Positions 11,197-21,880 of a DNA stretch of 64,000 nt are shown here, in pieces. Source of the stretch: a gamma proteobacterium HTCC2207 (GTDB lineage: Bacteria > Pseudomonadota > Gammaproteobacteria > Pseudomonadales > Porticoccaceae); NCBI GenBank assembly GCA_905182855.1, contig CAJJDA010000004.1:1-64000 (forward strand), given 5' to 3'. The notes under the pieces are model-generated. The model worked only from the letters and a program-made list of their open reading frames with translations. It was not told the DNA's origin and did no database searches. The position numbers and the translations under genes were made by a program. Numbering within the stretch: the first letter of the stretch is position 1; every line of letters starts with the position of its first letter.

Positions 11197-11362
11197 GGGC
11201 TTTTTTCACACAGGATTTTTACCATGGCGACAGGTTTAATAAGATTGAGTGGGCAACGGGCCTTTAAAATACGGAGACTAAATGTCCCGCGGAGGGTATG
11301 CCATATTCATGGTCTAATTTTGGGGCGTGCGTTTTTTACCGTACCCGCGTTCGGTTAAGCCT

Positions 11363-12582
11363 ATGTCGGGTCCACTCTCGGGTTATAAAGTATTGGATAT
11401 GAGCCGCGTCTTGGCCGGCCCCTGGGCTGGCCAAATGCTTGCCGATCTGGGCGCCAGCGTGATCAAGATTGAACGACCCAGTGTGGGTGATGATACCCGT
11501 AGTTGGGGGCCTCCCTACCTCAAAGACAAAGCGGGCGACAATTGCGATGATGCGGCCTATTTCTTTTGTGCCAATCGCGGAAAACAATCAGTCACGGTCG
11601 ATATTACGCAGCCTGAGGGACAAAAAATTATCCATCAGCTCGCGGGTCAATGCGATGTTCTTATTGAAAACTATAAGGTCGACGGACTGAAAAAATATGG
11701 TCTCGACTATGAGTCTATCTCGGCCATTAATCCCAAGCTTGTGTATTGCTCAATTACCGGCTTTGGTCAAACTGGCCCCTATGCTAAGCGCCCAGGCTAT
11801 GATTTTTTAATTCAGGGAATGGGTGGCCTGATGAGTGTCACTGGGGCTCCAGACGATGAAGCAGGGGGCCCCGTTAAAGTGGGCGTGGCTGTCACTGATT
11901 TATTTACCGGCCTCTATGCCGCCAATGCCATACAGGGGGCACTCCTAGAGCGTCATCAATCGGGTTGGGGCAATATATTGATTTGGCTCTGCTCGATGTG
12001 CAGACCGCGGTGCTGGCCAATCAGGCTAGTAACTATCTGATTGGCGGCGACGTTCCGAAACGCCTTGGCAATGCCCACCCGAACATAGTTCCTTATCAGG
12101 CATTCGCAACAGCGGATAGCCATGTGATTTTGGCGGTGGGTAACGATGGGCAATTTAAACGTCTGTGCGACGCACTGGAGAAACCAGAATGGGTAACCGA
12201 TGATCGCTACACCATTAATTCAGCACGAGTCGAACATCGGCAGCAACTCTGCGCCGCCATTAGCCTCTGCCTACGTGAGAAAACCAGCGCCGCTTGGCTA
12301 CAGGCATTTCAAGAGGCAAAGGTCCCCTGTGGACCAATCAATAGCATCGACCAGGTATTTAGTGACCCGCAGATACTGGCACGAAATATGGTAGTGAAGG
12401 TTGCGGATCACAGAGCCGGCGAGATTCCTCTGGTGGCTAACCCAATCAAATACAGCCGTACACCCATCGTCTATACCTTGGCACCCCCAGCGTTAGGAAC
12501 CAGCACCGATGATGTTCTTGAGAATGATCTGGCGTACTCTGAATCACAGATAAAGGCACTGCGAGACAAATCAATCATCTAA
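11363..12582 (+). CDS. CaiB/BaiF family CoA-transferase, frameshifted near 11964-11972
   Basis: LSGYKVLDMSRVLAGPWAGQMLADLGASVIKIERP...; second frame GQYIDLALLDVQTAVLANQASNYL continues the family. Confidence 0.93.
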
Positions 12583-12593
12583 GCCGAGCCCGC

Positions 12594-12718
12594 AGCTATT
12601 TAGAGCCCTCAGCAGCCTAGAGCCTAAGTGATTTAGAGCCCTCAGCTATTTAGAGCCATCAGCTGTTTAGAGCCATCAGCCATTAAGAGCCATCAGCTAT
12701 TAAGAGCCATCAGTGATG
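12594..12718. repeat. 17-bp tandem repeat, about 7 copies, intergenic
   Basis: Units AGCTATTTAGAGCC(A/C)TC at 12594, 12611 (16 bp), 12627, 12644, 12661, 12678, 12695, then degenerating. Confidence 0.92.
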
Positions 12719-12763
12719 GTAAAACACCTCAGCGGTCATAAAAGCGTTAACTCGCTATGAACG

Positions 12764-12796
12764 CCCTCAGCCCGATCGTTAAGACCGCCCTGAGGG
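12764..12796. terminator. CCCTCAG...CTGAGGG inverted repeat downstream of convergent genes
   Basis: Perfect 7-bp arms at 12764-12770 and 12790-12796, long loop; terminator role uncertain. Confidence 0.35.
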
Positions 12797-12807
12797 TTGC
12801 AAAGGCT

Positions 12808-14616
12808 TTATTTTTGAGAGGCGACCCAGTCAATAATTGTTGATTCTAGAATGTCCAAAGGCATGGCGCCGTTCGATAAAATCACTTCATGAAACTGTTT
12901 AATATCAAACTTTTCGCCCAGTTCCCGCTCGGCCAGGCTACGAATCTTTAGGATCGCTAATTGCCCGACCTTGTAGGCAGTGGCCTGCCCAGGCCAGACT
13001 ACATAGCGCTCAATTTCACGAACCACTTCTGCTTCAGTCATACCTGTCTTATCAAGCATGTAGGTGATCGCCTGCTCGCGACTCCAACGCTTGTCGTGCA
13101 TACCAGTATCAACAACCAGCCTTACGGCACGGAACATCTCAGCCTGCAGGCGTCCGAGATCACCAAGGGCATAATTGTCATACATACCCATATCCACTGC
13201 AGCTAGGCGCTCTGAATACAGCGCCCAGCCCTCAATATAACCACTAAAAAGTCCCACTGTGCGTAAAAAAGGCACATTGTCTATTAGCTGAGCGGAGGAG
13301 ATCTGAAAATGATGGCCGGGAGCGCCCTCGTGATACATCAACGTCGGTAGTGTCCAGCGCGGATTGTCGGTGGTATTTTTCTGATTGATATAAAAGCGCC
13401 CGGGCACAGACCCATCTAGGGCTGGGGGCATATAGTATCCACCGGGCGATGAGTCCTGTGCATATTCAGGCACCCGCACTATTTCGAGAGACTGTAGTGG
13501 AATGTTAATGAAGTAGTCACTCACCTTAGCCATTAACCTACCATTGATCTCATTGAGATAGGCTATCTGCGCAACACGGCCCTCGCTAGTGTCGGCAAAA
13601 TTATGTTCAGGCAGCCTCATCAAATGCTGGACCCGCTCAACTAATGAGCCTTTGGTAAGACCCGCACCAACCAGTATAAGATCCATATCAATTTCTATAC
13701 GGGCGACCTCAGACAGGCCCAGTTGATGGATCTGTTTGGCACTCAACGTAGTGGAGTTGTTTGACTGTAAGGCATCCCGATATATGGTGGCGCCGTTCGA
13801 TAGCCTCCAAATTCCTGCATCATGGTTGCTGATTAACAGTAACTCGTGAAACAAGGCAATCATATCCTCATAACCGGGAATGATTTTTTCATCTACCACC
13901 GCGCGAACTTCAGCCAGTAGGGCGTCTTTACGTGCTTGAGTCATACTATCAAGCGCCGCCAGCTTAGACGATAGCGTTGACACTAACGGATTGGAATCCG
14001 CGCCATCATCGGCAAAATTGTGCATGCCCAGAAGCGCTTTTTCAATAATGAAATCCGGGGGAACAGTGCCGTGATCACGATCATCAATCACCCGTACTCT
14101 GACCTCATCAATCACCCGAGCAAACTCGTGAAGGCGTGAAATATAGCGGTCTACGCTTTTTTCACTAATAATATTGTGCTTGTCAGTTAGAAACTGCGGC
14201 AGACTAACAATGACACCAGATATCTGGTTAACCCTATAGCCGCCGTACTGGTGCCCTGCCACACGCAACTGATCATCTAAAAACCAAGCGCTAATTTCCC
14301 AACTCAATAGCTCCTGGCCAGTCAAGCCCTCAGGGCCATAGCCGTTCAAGCCCTCGCGCGCATCACGGAGCAGCGCAGTGGCCCTTTCATCGGCCTCTGC
14401 GGTATATGAGTCGAGCTTTCCACTGTGGAAATCAATAATGCTATTATCAATAAAACCCAGTGAAGTGATAAGTTCCGGCGACTCCATCAACATCTGAATA
14501 CTGAATTTATTAATATAATTATTGACACCGACCGGGGAGCCCCAAAACCACAGATAGCCCCCCATAAGGACCACGGACAAACAACCCAACAGGTATTTTG
14601 CTGCGGTCTTAATCAT
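12808..14616 (-). CDS. DUF885 family putative metallopeptidase, membrane-anchored
   Basis: MYHEGAPGHHFQIS and EGWALYSERL motifs; N-terminal TM. Confidence 0.9.
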   Translation of the reverse strand: MIKTAAKYLLGCLSVVLMGGYLWFWGSPVGVNNYINKFSIQMLMESPELITSLGFIDNSIIDFHSGKLDSYTAEADERATALLRDAREGLNGYGPEGLTGQELLSWEISAWFLDDQLRVAGHQYGGYRVNQISGVIVSLPQFLTDKHNIISEKSVDRYISRLHEFARVIDEVRVRVIDDRDHGTVPPDFIIEKALLGMHNFADDGADSNPLVSTLSSKLAALDSMTQARKDALLAEVRAVVDEKIIPGYEDMIALFHELLLISNHDAGIWRLSNGATIYRDALQSNNSTTLSAKQIHQLGLSEVARIEIDMDLILVGAGLTKGSLVERVQHLMRLPEHNFADTSEGRVAQIAYLNEINGRLMAKVSDYFINIPLQSLEIVRVPEYAQDSSPGGYYMPPALDGSVPGRFYINQKNTTDNPRWTLPTLMYHEGAPGHHFQISSAQLIDNVPFLRTVGLFSGYIEGWALYSERLAAVDMGMYDNYALGDLGRLQAEMFRAVRLVVDTGMHDKRWSREQAITYMLDKTGMTEAEVVREIERYVVWPGQATAYKVGQLAILKIRSLAERELGEKFDIKQFHEVILSNGAMPLDILESTIIDWVASQK

Positions 14617-14645
14617 ACGAATACTCCATCCTTGAATTAATCGCT

Positions 14646-15836
14646 TTATCCTACCATGGTCATTCGCGGCGCGGGGAAACCATTAAAAGTAGAGGCGCAG
14701 GGAGTACAGTAGGCCCCAAGATTTGGCATAAAAATTAGATCCTCTACCTCGGTGTTGCGCGGTAGGCTGTATTTGCCTAATACATCAATCGAATCACAGG
14801 TGGGTCCGGCCACAGTCCATATTTCAGTCTCTCCCGTTCTTTGACTGACCATAATAGAAGGGAACCCCTCAGCTAATTCCATCAGACCGCCGTAAACGCC
14901 AGTATCTAAATATAGCCATCTCTGATCATCTCGGGTAGCCAAGCCAACGACCTGAGAAATCAGGCAGCCAGCAGAACCAACAAAATAGCGCCCCGGTTCA
15001 GCCATGACCTGAATAGAATCTGGGATACCGAGTAGCGCCTGATTTATCTCCAGAGCAATCTCATCAATGGTCGGTTCATCACCCGTAAACTGAAGTGGGT
15101 AGCCACCGCCCAGATTCAATAACTCAGGCGAGAAGCCGTGATCATGGAGTTTCTCAAAAAGGCATTTGGCCGAACGAATACCCTCCACCCAATTATTGAT
15201 ATTGGTACATTGAGAGCCCACGTGAAAGGTTACCCCGGCAATCTGCATAGCCTGCTTGCTAGCCATCTCGATTAAGGCATCCACGCCTTTGGCGCTGGCG
15301 CCAAATTTGCCTGCTAGAGGCCAGGCCGAACCTTCGTTACTGACCTCAATCCGAAGATAGAGCTTAGCATCCTGTTTGATGGCGGCAATTTTTATGATTT
15401 CTTCGGGCGTATCAACGGCGAACCAAACAACACCATGAGCTGCAGCATGTTTTATCGATGCAGGGGACTTAATCGGATTGGAATAAAAGATAGTCCCAAT
15501 ATCCACTCCTAATTCAATCATCGCATCGAGCTCTGCTATGGAAGCAATTTCAAAGTAGGTACCCGCCTCCTTAAAAATCCGCAAAATCTCGGCATCGGGA
15601 TTTGCTTTTACCGCAAAGTGCGGTCGCACACGCGGCATTGCCGCCATAAAACCACGGACATTCTGACGCAGGCGTTCCTCAGACATCACTAATACCGGGC
15701 CGCTATATTTGCCAGCCTGCGAGTTACAGCGAGCAATCTGCTGTCGGATTGCGTTTTCGGCAATTAACCGCCTAGCGTCTGGGCCGCTAGTTTCACATTG
15801 TTTTACCGCTAGTTCAGTCATGAAATACCTGCTCAT
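14646..15836 (-). CDS. PLP-dependent type III (ornithine/diaminopimelate) decarboxylase family
   Basis: RPHFAVKANPDAEIL, TFHVGSQC, LNLGGGYP, AEPGRYFVGSAG. Confidence 0.92.
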   Translation of the reverse strand: MSRYFMTELAVKQCETSGPDARRLIAENAIRQQIARCNSQAGKYSGPVLVMSEERLRQNVRGFMAAMPRVRPHFAVKANPDAEILRIFKEAGTYFEIASIAELDAMIELGVDIGTIFYSNPIKSPASIKHAAAHGVVWFAVDTPEEIIKIAAIKQDAKLYLRIEVSNEGSAWPLAGKFGASAKGVDALIEMASKQAMQIAGVTFHVGSQCTNINNWVEGIRSAKCLFEKLHDHGFSPELLNLGGGYPLQFTGDEPTIDEIALEINQALLGIPDSIQVMAEPGRYFVGSAGCLISQVVGLATRDDQRWLYLDTGVYGGLMELAEGFPSIMVSQRTGETEIWTVAGPTCDSIDVLGKYSLPRNTEVEDLIFMPNLGAYCTPCASTFNGFPAPRMTMVG

Positions 15837-15949
15837 TAGGATGCTGTTGGATCGCTATAATAGGCTTATAAGCTGTCGTTTTGTATTGTCAGACCTTACG
15901 ATTTGTGCTTTATTACCTATCACTTTGATATAAATATAAGCGATTTGAT

Positions 15950-16372
15950 ATGACTAAAGAACAGTACCTTCTTAATCTGCTGCGGGAAAATAGTCGGCGC
16001 TCAGTCTCGGATCTGGCTAAAGAAATGGGTTTGAGTCGCTCTACTGTTCAACAGACCATGGAACGATTGGAGCGAACAGGGGTGATTCAAGGCTATACCG
16101 TTAAGGTCAATCCCCACTACGAACAGCAGCGTGTAAGTGCCTACATAATGATTTCCGCGGTACCCAAAAAGACAATCGAGGTTGTGCGGGAGCTAACCAA
16201 GCAGCCTCAATTGGATATGCTTTGCTCTATTAGTGGCCGATACGACCTCATTGCTCAGGTTACCGAAGAAACCACCGAGGCATTAGATAAAATCATCGAT
16301 CTTATCGCAGCCCTTGATGGCGTCGAAAAGACGCTAAGTCACATTGTATTATCCAGTAAAGTCTCAAGATAA
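15950..16372 (+). CDS. Lrp/AsnC family transcriptional regulator
   Basis: N-terminal HTH LLRENSRRSVSDLAKEMGLSRSTVQQTMERLERTGVIQGY; C-terminal RAM domain ISGRYDLIAQV. Confidence 0.95.
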   Translation: MTKEQYLLNLLRENSRRSVSDLAKEMGLSRSTVQQTMERLERTGVIQGYTVKVNPHYEQQRVSAYIMISAVPKKTIEVVRELTKQPQLDMLCSISGRYDLIAQVTEETTEALDKIIDLIAALDGVEKTLSHIVLSSKVSR

Positions 16373-16444
16373 TGCGGCGACAGTCAACTTACCTGCTAAC
16401 ATTGCACACTCAAATAAAAACTAATAAAAAGAACCTGTATCCCT

Positions 16445-17905
16445 ATGCGTAAAATAATATCAAAACCCACTCTTCTCGATGCCCTAGTGCCGGTATTTGT
16501 CTTGGTCTTAATGCTTGGCGGCCTGGTTTATGTTTTTGGCAATGACTCCGCGGGCCCCAATCAGGTTGCTCTAATGCTTGCTGCATCGGTCGCCGCTTTG
16601 ATTGGTATTAAAAATGGCCATACCTGGAAGGATATTGAAAGCAGCATGATAGCTACTATTAGCGTGTCGATGCAGGCCATACTTATTTTGCTAATGGTAG
16701 GTGCATTAATCGGCAGCTGGATGCTGGCGGGGACAGTACCCACTATGATTTATTACGGCGTGCAGTTAATGTCTCCGGACTATTTCTACATGACCGCCTG
16801 TGTAGTCTGTGCTCTGGTTGGGTTTAGTATTGGTAGCTCTTGGACAGTGGCTGGTACCTTGGGGATAGGCTTTATGAGTATCGCTGCCACACTCAATCTG
16901 TCCCTGGGAATAAGTGCCGGCGCGATACTATCTGGGGCTTATTTTGGCGACAAACTGTCACCGCTTTCAGACACCACTAATCTCGCCGCGGCGGTAACCA
17001 GCACGAATCTCTTCGACCATATTCAGCATATGCTGTGGACCACGGTACCCAGTATTATTATTGCCCTGCTAGCATTTTTTGTGTTGGGTTTGGGTAGTAG
17101 CGCCAATGTCGTGGTGGAAGATATAGTGCTATTACAGAATGATTTGGCAGCATCCTTTTTGATAAGTCCGCTGATGCTGGGTCCGCTGCTGCTGCTGCTC
17201 TATTTGGCGCTTAAAAAATTACCTGCACTTTCAACGCTGGTTTTGGGCACCCTGACAGGCTGTCTCTTTGCTGTCGTATTCCAATGGGATGTGATCATTG
17301 CTTTGTCAGACAATCAGAGCTTAGTACCAGCCGCAGCTATTTTTAAAGGCCTATTTCATGCTATGTTTTTGGGCTATAGCTCAGTGACCGGCAATGTAGA
17401 TCTTGACCAACTCCTATCCAAAGGAGGAATGGCCAGTATGTTGACGACCGTGGGCCTGATTATTAATGCTATGGCTTTTGGCGGAGCAATGTCCCATACC
17501 GGGCTGCTGGAACGATTAGTTGAGGGCGCTCTGCGTCGAGTGAAGTCTGCTGGCGGTTTAATTACCGCCACAGTAGGCACCTGCATTGGCACCAATGTCT
17601 TAGCCGCGGATCAGTATTTGTCTATTGCGATTCCCGGGCAGATGTTTGTTAACTCCTACAAAAAATACAACCTCAGCCCTCTAAATCTGTCGCGGACATT
17701 GGAAGACTCAGGCACATTAACCGGGGCGCTAATTCCCTGGAATACCTGTGGTGCCTATATGTCCGCAACACTTGGTGTCAGTACGATGGTGTATGCTCCC
17801 TATGCATTTTTTAACCTTTTGTGCCCAATTATTGCTGTTTTTTACGGTTATTGGCGAATTGCGCTGCCCGCTGCCAACCCAGAGGATGCCTCGACAGCTA
17901 ATTAA
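16445..17905 (+). CDS. NhaC-family Na+/H+ antiporter
   Basis: Many TMs; SSWTVAGTLGIGFM, SGAYFGDKLSPLSDTTNLAA, DSGTLTGALIPWNTCG. Confidence 0.93.
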   Translation: MRKIISKPTLLDALVPVFVLVLMLGGLVYVFGNDSAGPNQVALMLAASVAALIGIKNGHTWKDIESSMIATISVSMQAILILLMVGALIGSWMLAGTVPTMIYYGVQLMSPDYFYMTACVVCALVGFSIGSSWTVAGTLGIGFMSIAATLNLSLGISAGAILSGAYFGDKLSPLSDTTNLAAAVTSTNLFDHIQHMLWTTVPSIIIALLAFFVLGLGSSANVVVEDIVLLQNDLAASFLISPLMLGPLLLLLYLALKKLPALSTLVLGTLTGCLFAVVFQWDVIIALSDNQSLVPAAAIFKGLFHAMFLGYSSVTGNVDLDQLLSKGGMASMLTTVGLIINAMAFGGAMSHTGLLERLVEGALRRVKSAGGLITATVGTCIGTNVLAADQYLSIAIPGQMFVNSYKKYNLSPLNLSRTLEDSGTLTGALIPWNTCGAYMSATLGVSTMVYAPYAFFNLLCPIIAVFYGYWRIALPAANPEDASTAN

Positions 17906-18801
17906 TGAAATATCTAATAAGACTGACACTGGTCGCTACCTTATTGCCCTGTCCAAACGTTCTGTCTGCCCAGACACAGTTTGAAGGCGGCCGTGCCCTG
18001 CAACATATCGTCAATCAGGTCGCGTTTGGCCCGCGGGAACCAAACAACCCTGCCGCCAAGCAGCTGACAGTCGACTATATTCAACAGACTTTAGAGCCCT
18101 TGGCAGATCGCGTCACACTTCAGGAGTTTAGCTACCGAGGCCTGTTTGGGACTAACATTTGGGCGCGAATTAAAAGCCCATCGGGTCACAATGCCCAGCC
18201 AATAATGCTTGGAGCCCATTGGGACACTCGTCCCCAGGCAGAAATGGACCCAGACCCAGCACTGCGTAACAGGCCTATCCTTGGTGCTAATGACGGCGCT
18301 TCGGGTGTGGCTGTACTTTTAGAGATGGCGAGAGTCTTTGCCAATAGCCCACTCCCAGTCGATCTTGATTTGGTGTTTTTTGATTTGGAAGATATGGGTA
18401 ATATCAATAATCTTCCCTATTCCATCGGGGCCAAGCAGTTTGTGACAAAAAATCCCTTTTACCGTCCCAGTGCGGGAATTATTGTAGATATGGTCTGCGC
18501 TAAAAATCTGAGTATCCCACGAGAGCTTTACTCCCAGACTAAGGCCGGCCAATTAATGGACAAAGTCTGGCAGATTGCAAAACAACAAAAAAGTGGCGCT
18601 TTTAAACATCATATGGGTATAAGTATCATTGATGACCATCTACCCTTTTTAAATGCGGGTATTAGTGTGATTGATTTAATCCACTATCCCTTTCCGGATC
18701 ATTGGCACACTACTGCCGATACCGTCGATAAATGCAGCGCCAACAGCTTGCAGCAGGTCGGAGATGTACTGCAGCAATTTATCGCAGCCTACAAACCCTG
18801 A
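17905..18801 (+). CDS. Secreted M28 family peptidase / glutaminyl cyclase-like
   Basis: Signal peptide; LGAHWDTRP, GANDGASGVAVLLEMAR, VFFDLEDMG, DHWHTTADTVDKCS. Confidence 0.9.
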   Translation: MKYLIRLTLVATLLPCPNVLSAQTQFEGGRALQHIVNQVAFGPREPNNPAAKQLTVDYIQQTLEPLADRVTLQEFSYRGLFGTNIWARIKSPSGHNAQPIMLGAHWDTRPQAEMDPDPALRNRPILGANDGASGVAVLLEMARVFANSPLPVDLDLVFFDLEDMGNINNLPYSIGAKQFVTKNPFYRPSAGIIVDMVCAKNLSIPRELYSQTKAGQLMDKVWQIAKQQKSGAFKHHMGISIIDDHLPFLNAGISVIDLIHYPFPDHWHTTADTVDKCSANSLQQVGDVLQQFIAAYKP

Positions 18802-18813
18802 GAGGTATTTAAG

Positions 18814-20142
18814 ATGAATCGCTTAACAATTACAGTCGCTTTGACCGCAGTATTATTCTCGCAACTTAGCCATGGTAATGATTTAGCCCAATCGATCGAA
18901 GCCGATTACAGAGATCGACTTGGCGCTATGTTTAGAGATTTTCATATTAATCCAGAACTCAGTACCGGAGAGTTTAGAACCGCGAAAAAGCTGGCTAAGG
19001 CACTACGTAAAAGCGGGTTTAAAGTCACCGAAGGCGTCGGCGGAACCGGTGTAGTCGCGCTGTTAAAAAATGGTCCCGGTCCACTCGTGATGATGCGCGG
19101 CGATATGGACGGACTGCCTCTGCTGGAAAAGACGGATCTTGAGTATGCCTCCAAAGCAATGCACAAAGACCCGATTACGGGCAATACCGTCCCTGTGATG
19201 CATGCCTGCGGTCACGATGTGCATGTAACCAGTCTGATCGGGACCGCCAAACAGATGGCCGATCGCAAAGATGACTGGTCAGGCACTCTAATGCTTATCG
19301 GCCAGCCTGCAGAGGAACGCGTTATAGGAGCAAGGGCAATGATGAAAGACGACCTGTGGCAGCGTTTTGGCAAACCCGACTATGCTATGGCTTTTCATGT
19401 TGCTGCAGGACTGCCAGCGGGTATGATCAATGTTCAGGAAGGCGCTCCCTATGCTGGCGCCGATACCGTCGACATAATCATTCATGGCGTGGGTGCCCAC
19501 GGCGCCTCGCCCCATGCCGGCAAAGACCCCGTTTTATTGGGTAGTCAGATAGTTGTCGCACTGCAAACGCTCGTTTCGCGCGAGCTGCCACCCCGACAGG
19601 CTGGCGTAGTTACCGTGGGTTCGTTCCATAGCGGAACCAAACACAATATTATTTCGGATCGAGCGCATTTACAGCTCACCGTTCGCAATACTAATCTTGA
19701 TACCCGTCGCACGCTGCTAGAAGGCATAGAGCGCATTGCCGTAAATTTAGGTCGTGTTGCCGGCTTGCCAGACGACAAGTTGCCTGAGGTTATTGTTTCC
19801 GAAGAATCGACTCCGCCAACTGTTAATAATGACTCGATGGTTCGTCGTTTAAAGAAAGTGTGGATGCGTAAACTGGGCGCAGACAAAGTCTCGTCAATAG
19901 TTTCGCAGGGCATGGGTGCTGAGGACTTTCCGTACTTCACCACAGACCCCGCGATTGCCAGTGTTTACTTTTCAGTAGGGGGCACCAGTCTCGAGGACCT
20001 TGCGGCATCAAAAACCGGCGGTGCACCCATTCCATCGCACCATAGTCCGCTGTTCAAGATAGAACCCGAGCCCGCAATAACTAGTGGTATTCAGGCTACC
20101 GTTTTAGCATTGTTTGAGTTAATGCCTAAACAATCGTCCTAA
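18814..20142 (+). CDS. M20-family amidohydrolase, exported
   Basis: FHINPELSTGEFRTAK, MRGDMDGLPL, MHACGHDVH, QPAEE, GMGAEDF. Confidence 0.95.
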   Translation: MNRLTITVALTAVLFSQLSHGNDLAQSIEADYRDRLGAMFRDFHINPELSTGEFRTAKKLAKALRKSGFKVTEGVGGTGVVALLKNGPGPLVMMRGDMDGLPLLEKTDLEYASKAMHKDPITGNTVPVMHACGHDVHVTSLIGTAKQMADRKDDWSGTLMLIGQPAEERVIGARAMMKDDLWQRFGKPDYAMAFHVAAGLPAGMINVQEGAPYAGADTVDIIIHGVGAHGASPHAGKDPVLLGSQIVVALQTLVSRELPPRQAGVVTVGSFHSGTKHNIISDRAHLQLTVRNTNLDTRRTLLEGIERIAVNLGRVAGLPDDKLPEVIVSEESTPPTVNNDSMVRRLKKVWMRKLGADKVSSIVSQGMGAEDFPYFTTDPAIASVYFSVGGTSLEDLAASKTGGAPIPSHHSPLFKIEPEPAITSGIQATVLALFELMPKQSS

Positions 20143-20218
20143 CCGTTGCGGCGGTCTTCCGATATTGGGGGCCTTCCGTGCTAACATGCGTGCTTAAACG
20201 ACTGCCTATAAAAACACC

Positions 20219-21880
20219 ATGTTACGACTCAGTGAAATAAAGTTACCTCTCGACCACACAGACGCTGAGCTGAATGAGGCTATCCTCAAAGCACTCAACG
20301 TCAACGCCGAGGATTTACTGAGTGTTAAGCTCTTTAAGCGTAGTTATGACGCTCGGAAAAAAAGCCAGATCCTGTTGATTTATCAGCTCGATGTTGAACT
20401 GACCGCTTGTGCGGAACAATCGGTACTGGCCATCAGTCCCAGTCTACCCAGAATTGGACCCAGTCCAGACACCCGCTATAAGTTTGCCGCTCAGGCAGCA
20501 CTCAATTTCCCCAGTGGCAGCCAACAGCAACCCATTATTATAGGCTTTGGACCCTGCGGTATTCTGGCAGCACTGGTGTTGGCGCAGATGGGACTCAAGC
20601 CCATAGTCGTCGAGCGCGGGCAAGAGGTTCGTCAACGTACTCAGGATACCTGGGGTTTTTGGCGCAAGCGCAAACTTAATGCCGAATCTAATGTGCAATT
20701 TGGCGAGGGTGGTGCCGGGACATTCTCAGACGGAAAACTCTGGAGCCAAGTGAAAGATCGCCGACATCTAGGTCGCAAGGTGCTCAATGAGTTTGTTATC
20801 GCCGGTGCCCCAGAAGAAATCCTAACGGAGAGTCGGCCCCATATAGGAACCTTTAAACTGGTCACCATGGTGGAAAATATGCGCGCAGAGATCATTCGTT
20901 TAGGGGGCGAAATCCGCTTTGATCAAAAGGTCGAAAGCATCCTGCGGGAAGAAGCGCCGGAGGATGTTCCTGACGGCAAGGGTCAGATCACTGGCATCAC
21001 GCTAACCAGCGGTGAAACCCTCCATAGTCGCCATATTGTTTTGGCTATCGGTCACAGTGCTCGCGACAGCTTTCAAATGCTTATGGATCATGGCGTCTGC
21101 ATCGTGGCAAAACCTTTTTCCATTGGCTTTCGCATCGAACATCCCCAGTCAACCATAGACCATGCGCGCTTTGGTGTCGCCGCAGGGCATCCAATTTTGG
21201 GGGCCGCAGAATATAAATTAGTCCATCACTGCAAGAGTGGTCGCAGTGTTTATAGCTTTTGCATGTGTCCGGGAGGCACTGTGGTGGCGGCAACCTCAGA
21301 AGAAGGCCGTGTGGTGACCAATGGCATGTCACAGTATTCGCGCAATGAGCGCAATGCGAATGCCGCTATCGTGGTGGGTATTACCCCAGAGGTAGATTTT
21401 CCTGAGCATCCTTTGGCAGGCATCGATTTGCAGCGCGACATCGAATCATTAGCCTACCAACTGGGCGGGGGGAATTATAACGCTCCGGCACAGCTAGTCG
21501 GTGATTTTTTAAACAATAAACCATCCACTGAGTTAGGCTCGGTTAAGCCGTCCTACAAACCCGGGGTGACCTTGGGCGACTTGTCCAAAGTTCTGCCAGA
21601 ATTTGCCATCGCCGCGATCCGTGAAGCCATTCCGGAGTTTGATAAACAAATTAAAGGCTATGCTAGTGCCGATGCTATTTTGACCGGTGTGGAAACACGT
21701 ACATCGGCACCCATTTGCATCAGACGCGACAAAGACTATGAGAGTTCCAATACCCACGGTCTATATCCCGCGGGTGAAGGTGCCGGTTACGCGGGCGGGA
21801 TTTTATCCGCGGGAATCGACGGCATTAAAGTCGCAGAAGCTCTAGCGTTAAGCCTTTTAGGTACCTCTGGGGTTTCCTAA
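20219..21880 (+). CDS. FAD-dependent dehydrogenase (COG2509-like)
   Basis: PIIIGFGPCGILAALVLAQMG, ESNVQFGEGGAGTFSDGKLWSQ, YPAGEGAGYAGGILSAGIDGIK. Confidence 0.92.
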   Translation: MLRLSEIKLPLDHTDAELNEAILKALNVNAEDLLSVKLFKRSYDARKKSQILLIYQLDVELTACAEQSVLAISPSLPRIGPSPDTRYKFAAQAALNFPSGSQQQPIIIGFGPCGILAALVLAQMGLKPIVVERGQEVRQRTQDTWGFWRKRKLNAESNVQFGEGGAGTFSDGKLWSQVKDRRHLGRKVLNEFVIAGAPEEILTESRPHIGTFKLVTMVENMRAEIIRLGGEIRFDQKVESILREEAPEDVPDGKGQITGITLTSGETLHSRHIVLAIGHSARDSFQMLMDHGVCIVAKPFSIGFRIEHPQSTIDHARFGVAAGHPILGAAEYKLVHHCKSGRSVYSFCMCPGGTVVAATSEEGRVVTNGMSQYSRNERNANAAIVVGITPEVDFPEHPLAGIDLQRDIESLAYQLGGGNYNAPAQLVGDFLNNKPSTELGSVKPSYKPGVTLGDLSKVLPEFAIAAIREAIPEFDKQIKGYASADAILTGVETRTSAPICIRRDKDYESSNTHGLYPAGEGAGYAGGILSAGIDGIKVAEALALSLLGTSGVS

